38,891 nucleotides of DNA from Paramacrobiotus richtersi. Lineage: Eukaryota > Tardigrada > Eutardigrada > Parachela > Macrobiotidae. Below are positions 1 to 9,727 of the stretch, one piece after another. Positions within the stretch are counted from its first letter, which is position 1. Every line of letters begins with the position of its first letter. The position numbers were made by a program, and so were the translations under genes. The stretch spans positions 1 through 38,891 of the forward strand of contig JAQGAU010000131.1 in the NCBI GenBank assembly GCA_034698045.1, written 5' to 3'. The notes under the pieces are model-generated. The model was not told the origin of the DNA. It was given only the letters and a program-made list of their open reading frames with translations, and made no database searches.

Positions 1-250
1 AAGGCAGATACCAAACCCGGATGTAGAATGCGGTAGGGCACACTTCTGCGCGAGTTGGTCGGGCGGGTACAGTATAGTGATCCAATGAGCATCCATAGGC
101 TAATTTGAGGGAATCTCCCGCTGACCCAGCTCACGGTCAACCAAGACAATAAAGCAACACAAATCACCAACAGTCATAAACAGACTGACCATCGTCTATA
201 AACCACAGACTATCAGAAGTGTAGTCTGACTACCACAGACTACCACAAAC

Positions 251-496
251 CAGTATAAGTTTTATCCTATCGCCTGTGAGACGCTGGGTGTTTTTAGCGA
301 TTCGACGAAAGAACTTTTCAAATTTTTAGGTCGAAAACTATTTGAAAAATCGGGCGACCCGCGCTCTGGATCATTTTTAAAACAGCGTTTTTCTGTTGCT
401 ATTGTTAAGGGCAATGCGGCCGCAGTTTTGGGCGCGATGCCTAGTGTTAAGGCGCGGGTTAATGAACGAGATGAGATCGGATGTTTTAATAATTAG
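251..496 (+). pseudogene. C-terminal relic of an RLE-type retroelement protein (copy A)
   Basis: An open stretch of 81 codons ends at TAG 494-496 and has no start codon. It reads from QYKFYPIACETLG through a GRKLFEKSG segment to KQRFSVAIVKGNAAAVLG and ends in GCFNN. The same run of motifs (FYPLAVETLG, GRKIRELTG, KQRFSLAVVKGNAAAVLG, GCFFNV) is found on the minus strand at 29,484-30,030, so both are remnants of one repeat family. A more distant relative lies at 8,530-9,480. Only the last part of the protein survives. The sequence just before it (about 200-255) is made of short ACCACAGACTA-like repeats and shows no coding signal. I assign it to retroelements because of its link to the other two copies, not because of a catalytic motif in this piece. 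Confidence 0.7.
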
Positions 497-767
497 TGTT
501 TCGAAACATGTAGTAATCTGTGCGCTAGCGGTATCAATGAGAAAGGAATAACATTTATGAGTTGAAAAAAAAGTCCTTATCAAGAATATAAAACTATACT
601 GATAACCAAGCAGATAGTTGAAATGTTGTTTAACGAGACTTGTTTGGCTGCGTGATCATATTGTAATTCTAACTGTAAGGTTAAGAGAACTCTTAACATT
701 TTGAGGAAGAGAACGCTTAACACCGAGATATCGATATAGACTCGCCAAAAGCTAATTGTGATCCGCA

Positions 768-773
768 TTTATT
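768..773 (-). promoter_or_regulatory. Candidate polyadenylation signal AATAAA
   Basis: TTTATT on the plus strand reads AATAAA on the minus strand, about 160 bp past the stop codon of the secreted-protein gene at 935-2,376. It is the first canonical hexamer I see downstream of that stop. The cleavage site itself is not visible. Confidence 0.4.
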
Positions 774-934
774 AACCTTTATTTTGCTTCAAAGCGGACA
801 GTACAACAAATCATGCCGTCATTCGAGTTGTATAGTTAACTTTACTTTGCCTTCCATTATCGGAAGCACGCAGTCTAGTCAGCAACAAAGCAGACCATTA
901 TTCTAATTAACAGACATAAGGAGAAGAGTCTTAT

Positions 935-2376
935 TTAAGCGGCTGCGGGAATGCATTTTGCGCCGAGGTTATCGACGAAATCGATCTTTTCACATCCTTT
1001 GATCGTCCTCAAATCGGTACCCGGCTTCACTCCTTTGGCGGCCTTCACGGCTTCGTTACACCCGGTGACCATCGCTACGAAAGACAGTACAAACTTGTTA
1101 TTCGTGAAACCCAGTTGTGCTTAAATCCAGCTGTCTGTGGAAAATCAACCAGAGCATTATGTATGTACTTTGCATCTACAGTGCCTGAGAAATCGATAAA
1201 ACGCAAAAACGCAAAACCGAAACTTTTACAAGACAATCTGCACAGCGGCGCTAACCACTGAACAACTGTCCGAGGTAATCAAGGTATCATACTAAAGCTG
1301 CTTATCTCATATCCTATTTAAAAAACTGACCTAAAGATTTACAAAACTCAAAAAAACCTAATATTTCCAATAGCCAGTGTCTTCTTATGAGTTTGGCTAC
1401 TGTAGTGGTATTATAATAATGATAAAATAAAAAAAAGCAACGTGCGAGATTTAACCTAGTGTTGTACAATATAATTACAGTCTTACTAAATAACTGGTTG
1501 TTATCGAAGTGGTTAAGCAAACGGTAAGAAATAACGAATTTTTAAATAAAAGGTCTTAAAGTGTAGAATGCAAAGAATCTGAAAATGCATAGCGTGCCAT
1601 TGTCATAGTCACGAGATTTGTCTGTCAGGGGCGGAATGAGCTCACCGGCATAGTTAATGGGCGTGCAGACCAGCTTGGCGATCTGCTTGGCGACCTCCTC
1701 CTTATTCTTTGCCTTTTGCGCTTCGACGAGGGTGCCACTGGTGGCCACCTGACTGCAGGCCAGATTCAGGGCCCCTTGTACGGCCGCACCGGCAGGGCCC
1801 GGTATCACCTTTCCGAGACCGCTGCCGATATTACCCAGAAGGCCGGTGACGAAGCCGAAGGCGGGTGCGGGTGCCGGTGCCGGTGCGGGTGCGGGTGCCG
1901 CTGCTTTGGCGCAAGCGTTGCCCGAGTCAGCGCAGCCCGCTACCAGTTTATCTCCGCCGACGGCGCCCAGCACGGCGCCCACAATCGTTCCTAGTAATTT
2001 ATTTGGGTGTTATAAACAGAAAAACGCCGTGAAACGGGCAGTATACTAAGCAGCTTACCGGAAATACGGCAGATGTTGCTGTCAGCCGGCGTAAATACAG
2101 TAGCGCAGTCTGCAATGGCAACATCACAAAATATCACTCTTTGTTCTGTTGGACGGATTTGCATCACCTTCGTCCTCAACAGTTTATTTAATTTCAATCA
2201 GCAGAATCTTTCCCAAGTAATGCAATTTTGATTGTCAATAAAATCATTATCTACGCTTTTCAACAACGGTTCAATTAACTGCAGAAAATTCACTTCAAAA
2301 AAATGTACCACGTAACGGGATACTTACAGGCGGCCGGCACCAGGACCAACAACATAGCACACACGGTCAGCTTCAT
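935..2376 (-). CDS. Small secreted Ala/Pro-rich, cysteine-containing protein (4 exons)
   Basis: The gene was reconstructed from splice sites as exons 2376-2328, 2109-2059, 1990-1646 and 1074-935. All introns are phase 1, with donors GTAAGT, GTAAGC and GTGAGC. The total is 585 nt, or 194 residues. The start MKLTVCAMLLVLVPAA is a typical signal peptide. The mature part carries nine cysteines. Exon 3 (115 codons) has glycine-zipper-like stretches (GAVLGAVGG, GLLGNIGSGLG), a run of about seven Ala-Pro repeats and a lysine-rich helix-like stretch. Exon 4 ends in GAKCIPAAA then TAA. A TATA box lies 90 bp upstream of the ATG. I do not recognise the family. Secretion is inferred from the leader, and a membrane-active or cuticle role would be speculation. 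A diverged paralogue lies at 6,786-7,737. The exon structure rests on frame continuity across all four exons. Confidence 0.8.
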
Positions 2377-2712
2377 GGTAAGGAATGAGCGGTTTGATAC
2401 GATATTCCACAACACAAGCAAATAACCAAAGAATTCTACTGCCGTTGTGTCTTCGACAAATCGTGTTTATATAGGCGGCATTGTACTACAAAGAGTTCCA
2501 CGTATCCAGTGCCGCGTCGGCCATCGCGGCACGGGCCAAGAACACCGCTCCGGGATGGATGACAGGCAGTCCTTCATTTCGTATGCTTTCCAGAGAAATC
2601 CATTAGAAAAGCTAATTAACGAGCGCATTGACTTGATAATGAAGCTGCGCCTCTCTGTTGTTCGGCCAAATATCATTGACAAACAAGGAACTCGGTTAAA
2701 TTTAATTGATAT
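2325..2712 (-). repeat. Duplicated promoter and flank, copy 1 (pairs with 7,685-8,060)
   Basis: The first exon, leader, TATA region and upstream flank resemble 7,685-8,060 in the same orientation. In the distal flank the shared blocks include AACGAGCGCATTG and a GGAACTC-gTnA-ATTTgA stretch, interrupted by small indels. The flank runs to about 330 bp upstream of the ATG, so the duplication was of genomic DNA and not of an mRNA. Confidence 0.65.
2466..2473 (-). promoter_or_regulatory. TATA box (TATATAAA) of the secreted-protein gene
   Basis: TATATAAA on the minus strand, about 90 bp upstream of the ATG at 2376. The paralogue has TATATAT at the matching place (7,819-7,825). The two leaders share TCGTATCAAAC and a GACACAACGGCAGTAGA-like block, which supports real promoter function before the duplication. 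Confidence 0.7.
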
Positions 2713-4335
2713 CTAATCGTTAATCATTCGACTGATCGATTTATTACACTACACCGGGTTTGTGAGATAGCTTGATTGCTCGTTTACTGTAAATGCAAAA
2801 GCAAAATTCCATGTTTTAATTATTATGTAATGAAGAGTTTAGCCGTGTTGTACTGTCGCTTCCAGGCGCCAGCTGTGCACAAATCGTAAAAAACAATAAA
2901 TCGTGTTGTCCGGTTGGAAGCCGGTGCCAAAGCGTATTGAGTATTAATTATCATGACTCACAGTTCATCTCTGTCCTGCTTAGCCAAACGTGTGGGTTTG
3001 CTAGCCACCTGGCACCTGCATATCATAAATTACCATTATCCACCAATAGTAAGCATAATTTCGTGGAAATGTATGCCTTCATAACAACTCAAACGGCTCC
3101 AGGCGTTAAAAATTCTTCTAACGAGCAGTGTGCACCGAATCGTACGTTGGCGATCTTTCCTTCGGTATGAAAGCATTTTGCTTACTGTACAGTAAGCAAA
3201 ATTGTAGCAATTGTTCATCTAAAGTAAAAAAACGCAGGCTTTTTTGCGGAAAAAAGCAGTTAATTTTCCGTTGAAAATGGTGGCACATTTTCATGTCCAT
3301 GCTCGATCTGATCTTCTAGTGTAAAAAACCCAGTATGGATTTACATTTTTTGCAGAACCAGCAATACTTGACAAAAAATCTGGTAGTAGAGTACTTTATA
3401 GTTAATTATTTTTCATGTGCTCATTGTGAATTTCAACAATAAGCTGGCAAGGCAACTAAGTGATTAAAACCCGAGTGATTAAAACCCGGCGTATTGTGCA
3501 TTGTAATCTGAACTACACGACATGTATTACAGCGTTTGAGCCTCGCCATTCTTTCAAAATTTTAATGCCGGAAGGACAATTTGTCCTGGATTAAAATTGT
3601 TGCTTTCGACAGATATCCACGTAAATACTCTATTAAACGGTTTAAATGCCGGGCTGATTCGGTTTTCTGCTCCATCACTGTGAATAAAATAATAACATAA
3701 ATTCAAAAGAGCGAGACAAAATCCGCCCAGATTCTCGAGATTAATGATTGTACCATTAAGGGAAACGATCTTGATAACGATTAGAGCAACAGGTTATGAA
3801 AGCGCATGATGTTGGTGGTTGTACATAATAAATGCTTATTACTATAAGAATGATCCCTCAGGTTATTTTTGTATGGACGGAGCAAGTCCATAGTGAGAAT
3901 TAAACCGTCCGCTTCGATCATCCACATATACATGAAGTTGCTACGAGACGCACCAGACAACAGTCATTTTCCGCCTGCGATCTGAGTAATCTGACAAACG
4001 AAGTAATCGAAACGACTAGTGCCGTCAACGAAGCTAGAAAACTACGGCGTACACCGTCATCGACAGGTCCCATATTAACAGCTAATTGTTTGTTCAGACT
4101 CGAAGTTTATAAAAATATTGCGAAACATATACAAGTGAATTCATCCCGTTTACATCGACATCTTTACTGTTTCTGTTGAGTTCCTTGTTTGATACCCAGA
4201 ACGCGATACACTGTAATGCATAGAAAGAGCGAGGTTTAAGTCTTCTAGTTCTGTGGTTTACGTTTATAGAAATGTGCGACAACTCACAGCGAAGCAAACG
4301 AACCCAGCTTTTTTAGGCTGCAGTGAATTCAACTA
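2713..4335. other. Intergenic, no gene recognised
   Basis: I see no credible exon in either strand; the open frames are short and lack motifs. The one local structure is a perfect 15-bp tandem duplication (AGTGATTAAAACCCG twice) at 3,459-3,488. Confidence 0.5.
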
Positions 4336-4339
4336 GATT

Positions 4340-5650
4340 CCAGAATCTGCTCCACGAATGGTTCCGTGCACGAAGTTTGTCGCGTTAAAGAACACCACCT
4401 TTACGTATCCTTACGTTCCTAAAGATGCGAATTCTGGTACGCGTTTCTGGGACCCGTCTGCCTTTTACCGAAACTGAGCAGCGAATCCTTTAGGGAGAAC
4501 CTCCGCAGTTCACCGCAGAGTTTCGAAACACTGTGGGAAACAGCGTTCCTATGAAACGTCATCAAAATGCTAACCAAATGTCACCGTCCAGTCGGCTGGT
4601 CTGCTGGAAGAGTGCCAGTACGATACGCTGCAGCGGGCGGATATTCAAATGACCAATTCCTCTGCGACTTTGCCCGATCGCTGAATTTGTCGTAAAAGAA
4701 GCTAAAGTACTAGAAACCCGCTTATTATCAGCTCAGATGTACGTTGGTTCCTAGAGCGGCCGCTTTCCAGCCAATCAGCAGACGCTTCTGCCAGTGACCT
4801 TGCACTCTGGGCGTTCCGGACAGTTTTAACGAATTCTGCGCGTTTGTTTAATAAATCCCAGTTGACACGGGTGTATCGGGTGACGCCGTTTTCAAGCATG
4901 GCATAGTGGATCGGCCGCGGAACTGCATGAGAAGAAGGCTGTTCGTAAATGTGATGATAATGCCCGAGCGGATAAAGAGGTCGCCGTCAAAAAACTGCAT
5001 TTGTTGGCCACATTATCATCTCTGGCCAATTGAGGACACTGTTTAACCGATCTCGTAAGGTCAGGCAGATTTACCCCGAGTGTTCTGCGCGGAATACTTG
5101 AAGGATATCGAGAATCACGAAATTACGATTCAGCCACATTTACGCCCTTCTCATCGGAATATTATAATCCGGTTTCACAGTGGAATTGTGTTGCTGTTTC
5201 GTTTCGCCAATCCTTAGAAGGTCGGCTAGAAACGGCGGTTATCAGTTGGAACCATCCATTTCGACAAACTGAAAAAGGCCAAAAAGAAATGCCAAAATGC
5301 ACCCACGGAAAAGGTTAAGGTGACCTTCCTGTTCTTTTCATCTCGTGGCTGAATCACGTTCTCCTTTCACGGTACATTGTAGATATTGGATCGTGCCCAC
5401 AACGAACCCACAATGCCAGCGCGTCCTTGTAACCAATCCAACTCCATGGAGTGAGCACTTTTCCTAATTGCAGACGAACGATTCTTCCGCGTGGAGCGAC
5501 TTCCATCAGCATATGATTCTGACGCCGGGGAGTATGCATTTTACGTTACGCTATTTGTCCAGGAGCATGTTCTCCGGAGTTCCGAGTGTCCGGTTCTCTT
5601 GACTGTCTAGGGTAGTCCAAAGTTTATGAATGTGGTCAAGCGTCTGTAAT
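4340..5650 (+). pseudogene. Unprocessed partial HYDIN pseudogene, inverted relative to the HYDIN gene
   Basis: Translating the plus strand in shifting frames gives clear matches to the first two exons of the HYDIN gene at 25,847-24,447. From about 4,410 it reads YVPKDANSGTRF (gene: VVPKDADPRTRF), then QYDTLQRADIQMTNSSA (YDTLQRADVKVTNSSA), SGRFPANQ and VAVKKLHL (AAVKKVHL). From about 5,370 it reads QCQRVLVTNPTPWS (QCRTVRVTNPTQWS), LQTND and VQEHVLRSSECPV (VKEHVLGCSECPV). Several stops and frame changes break it. The intron between these two exons is also recognisable: GCCACA-n-ATCATCTCTG follows the exon, and a GGAATnnTGnTGnTGTTTnGTTTnGCC block precedes the next exon, in both copies. It is therefore a DNA-level copy and not a retrocopy. 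The 5' limit is approximate. No later HYDIN exon could be aligned after 5,650. Confidence 0.85.
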
Positions 5651-6785
5651 AGTTTCCTTCATAATTGACCGTTACTTTTCTCGATCGTCGTCGATTCTGG
5701 TAAGCTATGTGCATGTTAAACCTTCCGCCGACAGGTTCTGGTGTATCAATCACTTCATCCTGAAGGATCTTGTCTTCTTTCTTCGGTTGCTTCTTGAACT
5801 GCACGACTTCCTGCGCTCTAATACTACGTTATACTGTGTATGGGCGCATGTTTCGATGTGAGCTGCAGCCAAGTCCCTTACATGCTGGCAAAGGAAACGA
5901 CGAGAAGAGGCCAAGAAGAATAAAGGCACAGTTCTTCCACAGTATTGTCCTCCTGTGACAGATTGCTGCAGTTTTGTATAGTTGTGTAGTTTTTTATTTG
6001 CACCTGTGATGTGGTTAATATTGCTCGTACTACGACCACGCCACATTGCTACAGAGAGAGTCTGTGGCCAGTATGCCCGGTATACAATATTAAATTTTGT
6101 CGCTGCCACCTCAGTTCACAGCATTTAGCTCATCGGACAAATTGCTCTTGGTAGAATCTCAGTTGTCAGTGTTGTGATCGTCTGATACCACTGAAAACAT
6201 GCAAAAAGAATAGACTGATATACTGTACGTATACAACAAATCTACATATTATTACGAAGTAAGTGCAATATCTACACAGAGCAGAATGGTTACGGACCTT
6301 ACGGTACAAGTATTTGCTCCAAAAGGTGTACAGTGACGGATTCTTGGGATGGTATTTTTAATCCATTCATTTTTTGAACTTTTTATCGAAAATAAGTACC
6401 GCACTTACAGTTTTTTATGTTTCAAATTTTACGTAGCTGCACTGATAGGAAGTGTATCGTGTTACGTATTTGCTGGAAAAAACGTTTTTCTTCTGTATCT
6501 CAAGCGCGAACGCATGATCACATGAAACGATCAGCGAAATCTCTCGAACCAGATAACGCCATACTGTATGACTCATACACGCGTCAAAAGCTGGCTTTAT
6601 CTGCATTTTTTACAATTTATTTCCTTCGAAATGGTCCAGATGACAGACAGAGCCAACAAATTTTGAAAGATTTACCTTTTACTGTTACCGGGAGCATGCA
6701 AGGTTGCCATCAACACCACACAATAGTTTTTCTTCTTAAGTGACATTCAGCTAATGTAAAAGAAGTTACATAACCCAAGTCCATG
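5651..6785. other. Intergenic, no gene recognised
   Basis: Open frames of up to 119 codons exist on both strands, but none shows motifs, repeats or a convincing splice pattern. Around 5,840-5,960 a plus-strand stretch (ELQPSPLHAGKGNDEK) faintly recalls the HYDIN piece ILQPMNGPLDPKE. That is too weak to extend the pseudogene. Confidence 0.4.
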
Positions 6786-7737
6786 TTAGGCGGCACGGGG
6801 GTTGCAGGAATGGCCCTGGCTGTCGATGAACGTCAACCCCTTGCAATGCTTGCATGCACCGACTTGGCCCACCGCTGTGCCGCTTTCCAAGTTGGCCAGC
6901 GTCAATTATAGTCTTTGTTACACAAGATGACCTGGTGGGCTACAAAAGGCAACAGAAATCTTGTAATTCTGTACATTTCTTGTTCTGTACCGATACCAAT
7001 TACAACAATCTTCCTATAGCTAGAACACATACATAACACTGTAAAGATTCTCAACAGTATTATTTCCCATGAAAAAAGCCAAAATTTACAAGCAACGTGC
7101 CTGGATGATGTTAGTTTTCAAAAACCACCCGTTCATGTCAAAATTTAAATTATCACTGCGCGCTCTGCGGCGATCCGTGATCACCGGTCGTCATTAGCAT
7201 TACACAAAGTGGTGTGGATATCAGCCTCGGTCACAATTTACACTTTAACACGAGACTTTGGACGCTTTATTTGTCGGCCCACTTAAATTTAAACTTATCC
7301 GTACAATTATTGACGCCTGCACCATTTATTAAGTTTTAACCTTACAGTTGAGGCGACCGTTACGGACCGTACCAGACCGTACGTACAGCGTACAGTGCAA
7401 CAGAACTTACAGTTGCCACCGGAGACACGGCAATCGTTTCCAATCGAAAGGCAGTCTGCAATACAATAAACAGTTACAGTTTACTCAGTTTGGCGGATTT
7501 ACTTTATGGTCTTCATCGTGAAATTTTGATACTTTTTTATCTACTGAAGATTTTATTTTATAGATTATTGACACGGTAAATCACTGTCTTATTAATATAT
7601 CTGGTTGTTAACTAAATTTCGATTAAGTTTATCTAGACTGAGAATTATCTTGTTCATTCGAATATGTATCATATAACGTCTTACTTACTGGCGGCCGACA
7701 CCAGGACCAGCACCAAGGCAAACACAGTCAGCTTCAT
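6786..7737 (-). pseudogene. Diverged paralogue of the secreted-protein gene, last exon frameshifted
   Basis: Exon 1 is 7737-7689 (MKLTVFALVLVLVSAA, 49 nt as in the paralogue). Exon 2 is 7455-7411 (CLSIGNDCRVSGG, matching NICRISG). The last exon starts at 6939 after a strong TTTCTGTTGCCTTTTGTAG acceptor. Introns are phase 1. The long Ala/Pro exon of the 935-2,376 gene has no counterpart. In the joined frame the last exon reads HQVILCNKDYN and stops at TGA 6904-6902, giving only 43 residues. Reading on one base out of frame gives CKGLTFIDSQGHSCNPRAA then TAA at 6788-6786. That aligns with the paralogue's tail CEKIDFVDNLGAKCIPAAA. A one-base loss near 6,905 therefore explains the early stop. It could be a pseudogene, a short working peptide, or a sequencing error. 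Confidence 0.7.
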
Positions 7738-8060
7738 GGTCAAGAGCGAACGTTTGATACGATTCAAAACTGAAATTATAACGAACTCTGCTGCGGTTTT
7801 GCTTACACAACGCTGTTCATATATACGGCCTTGCCATTAGAAAATACCCGGATGAGCTGTTCCACGAAGCGAACACCGTGGAAGAATGTGGGGGCATCGG
7901 GTCAAAACCATTGCTTCGGGGTAGATTCGTTCGGCAATCGTTTGGTTTCATAACTTACTGAGAAATCATTGAAAACGTTACGTAACGAGCGCATTGGCTT
8001 GACAAACAAAGCGGTGTCTCTTAATCGGGGAGACCGGAACTCAGTCAGATTTGAGGGGGT
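7685..8060 (-). repeat. Duplicated promoter and flank, copy 2 (pairs with 2,325-2,712)
   Basis: This is the counterpart of the block described at 2,325-2,712. It holds exon 1, the TCGTATCAAAC leader block, the TATA region, and an AACGAGCGCATTGGCTTGA stretch further upstream. The order and orientation are the same as in copy 1, so the two genes are a direct duplication about 5.4 kb apart. Confidence 0.65.
7819..7825 (-). promoter_or_regulatory. TATA box (TATATAT) of the paralogue
   Basis: TATATAT on the minus strand, 82 bp upstream of the ATG at 7737, in the same relative place as the TATA box of the intact copy. Confidence 0.6.
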
Positions 8061-8480
8061 CCCGTCGTTTCGTCGCCACCTTATCGTCGCCCGACCATTC
8101 GTCGTCTGACGACCGTTATTATAGTGTGACCTTTTGCTCAACCAGTGTTTTTACGTAGGTGCTTGCATAGCGCTGCCTAACCGTTATTTGTTTACAGTGC
8201 CCTGGTCTGAAACCGTCAAAAAATAGTCTAATTACAAACTATTTTTATACAGAGCTAAATATAAAATTCACTCCGTTCAGTGTTTTACTCATATGTATGA
8301 ATGCTTGAAAGCTGGCTTTGCGTTTTTCCTTTCAAATAAAATTAGCTCTACCCAAGATGATGTTTTGCTGTTTTGTAACATTCTAGTCTATGCCGAACTG
8401 CAGTACATTTAGCCAGAAATTAGCTGTTTGATGCATTCAGATGCAGTCCAGGTTTACAAACAGGGTCCTGTTCATTGTGC

Positions 8481-8525
8481 AGATAAAGGAAGACAGACTA
8501 GATGTAAGTCTGTCTTCCTTTATCT
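8481..8525. repeat. Perfect 19-bp hairpin with 7-nt loop
   Basis: AGATAAAGGAAGACAGACT (8481-8499) is followed by the 7-nt spacer AGATGTA and the exact reverse complement (8507-8525). It sits immediately before the retroelement relic at 8,530-9,480. An uninterrupted perfect stem in otherwise decayed sequence suggests a recent inverted duplication. Confidence 0.85.
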
Positions 8526-8529
8526 AGTC

Positions 8530-9480
8530 TTTTTAGGCTCCACGCATTCGACCCGGCGGCTGACGCAGGAGATTTACGAGTGCGACATTGGTGGGATCTG
8601 TGCTGTGGCTACTGATGTGTGGAAGGCTGAAAGTGGATGTGAGGACCCGCCCCCGGAACTGGCCCGTGTTCACCAATGTGTCTGGGACAACGCCGTGATA
8701 GAGAAGGACGTTAAAGAGTTGTGGCATCAATCGCACGGCGACCTGCGGACGGAAGCACGACTGAGAGCAGTGAGCACAAAGTACGCTGGTGTTTGGCTGA
8801 ATGCGTTGCCATCGAAAGCGTTTGGAAATTGGCTGGACGATCAAACTTTTCGGCTGTCTGTGGGTATGTGGCTTGGCGCTAAATTGGTTGAACCCCATGT
8901 GTGCACTAACTGCACGAAGAACGTTGCTGAGGATGGACTCCACGGCCTGTCATGCAGGAAATCCGCTGGACTGTGGAAAGAGCGCCATAATAGCGTCAAC
9001 GATGTAATCCTGCGTTCTCTGTGTAATGCGGGCATTGAAGCATATCCGGAGCCAGCTGGTTTTGTACGCGAAGATGGAAAGCGGCCCGATGGTGCAACGC
9101 GAATGAAATGGTTTCGTGGCCTACCGCTGGTCTGGGATGTCACGGTTCGTGATACGATGTGCGACACCTACGTTGGAGCTACTTCGAAATGTGCTGGAGC
9201 AGCGGCAGAGAAAGCATGTGAAGAAAAGAAGAACTACTACAGTTCCGTTTTGGAACGCTGTGTTTTTGTTCCTTTAGCTTGCGAAACCTTTGGCGTTTGG
9301 TGCGAAGAGGCACTTGTTTTGCTCAGAGAGATCGGTAAGAAGTTGTTTTTTAGGACTGGGGAAGGGAGGTCGACTTGTTTTATGTTTCAGCGTTCAAGCA
9401 TCGAGATAATGCGTGGTAATTCCCAGCTGATTTTGGCAACTGTTCCTTCACGTGCCAACTGGGACAACTTTTTTATTTGA
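8530..9480 (+). pseudogene. C-terminal part of an RLE-type retroelement polyprotein (copy B)
   Basis: About 316 codons remain open up to TGA 9478-9480. The frame stays open upstream through the hairpin, but that part is not protein-like and I see no credible start. Counting from 8428, a zinc-binding CTNC-x9-H-x3-C lies at about residues 159-176. It is followed by KERHNSVND, then DGKRPDG (RPD at 219-221) and PLVWDVTVRDT, which resembles the PD-(D/E)xK core of a restriction-like endonuclease. Further on come AAAEKACEEKKNYY, FVPLACETFG, QRSSIEIMRGNSQLIL and the end. This order (CCHC, RHN, RPD, WDV) is what I know from the C-termini of R2/R4/NeSL-like non-LTR retrotransposons and related repeat proteins. 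The reverse transcriptase part is absent, so it is 5'-truncated. The exact clade is uncertain. Confidence 0.7.
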
Positions 9481-9727
9481 TTCAGCATATGTTGTTGAGT
9501 ACATTTTTAAGTCATGAATAAATCCCCCACACAGATGTAAGTACTGTCGCATTGCGTAGGAGAGGTAGCTGCATTTTTCTGCGCACACAGATCCGCTTAT
9601 GTATCCGCGTTACATATCGACAAAATCTTCTTATTTCCATGATTTACAGCGAGATTCGCAGTTGTCAATCTAAAGCGAACAGTATTCTATAAAACCAAAA
9701 TCTGCTACTGCACATTATCAAGCGTTT

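Noticed and set aside
1716-2049. Gly/Ala-rich plus-strand frames
   Set aside because: They are the reverse complement of the Ala-Pro repeat of the minus-strand secreted-protein gene.
5607-6109. Minus-strand frames rich in Lys, Arg and Glu (QFKKQPKKEDKILQDEV)
   Set aside because: Charged composition alone; no motif, no splice pattern, and no match to anything I recognise.
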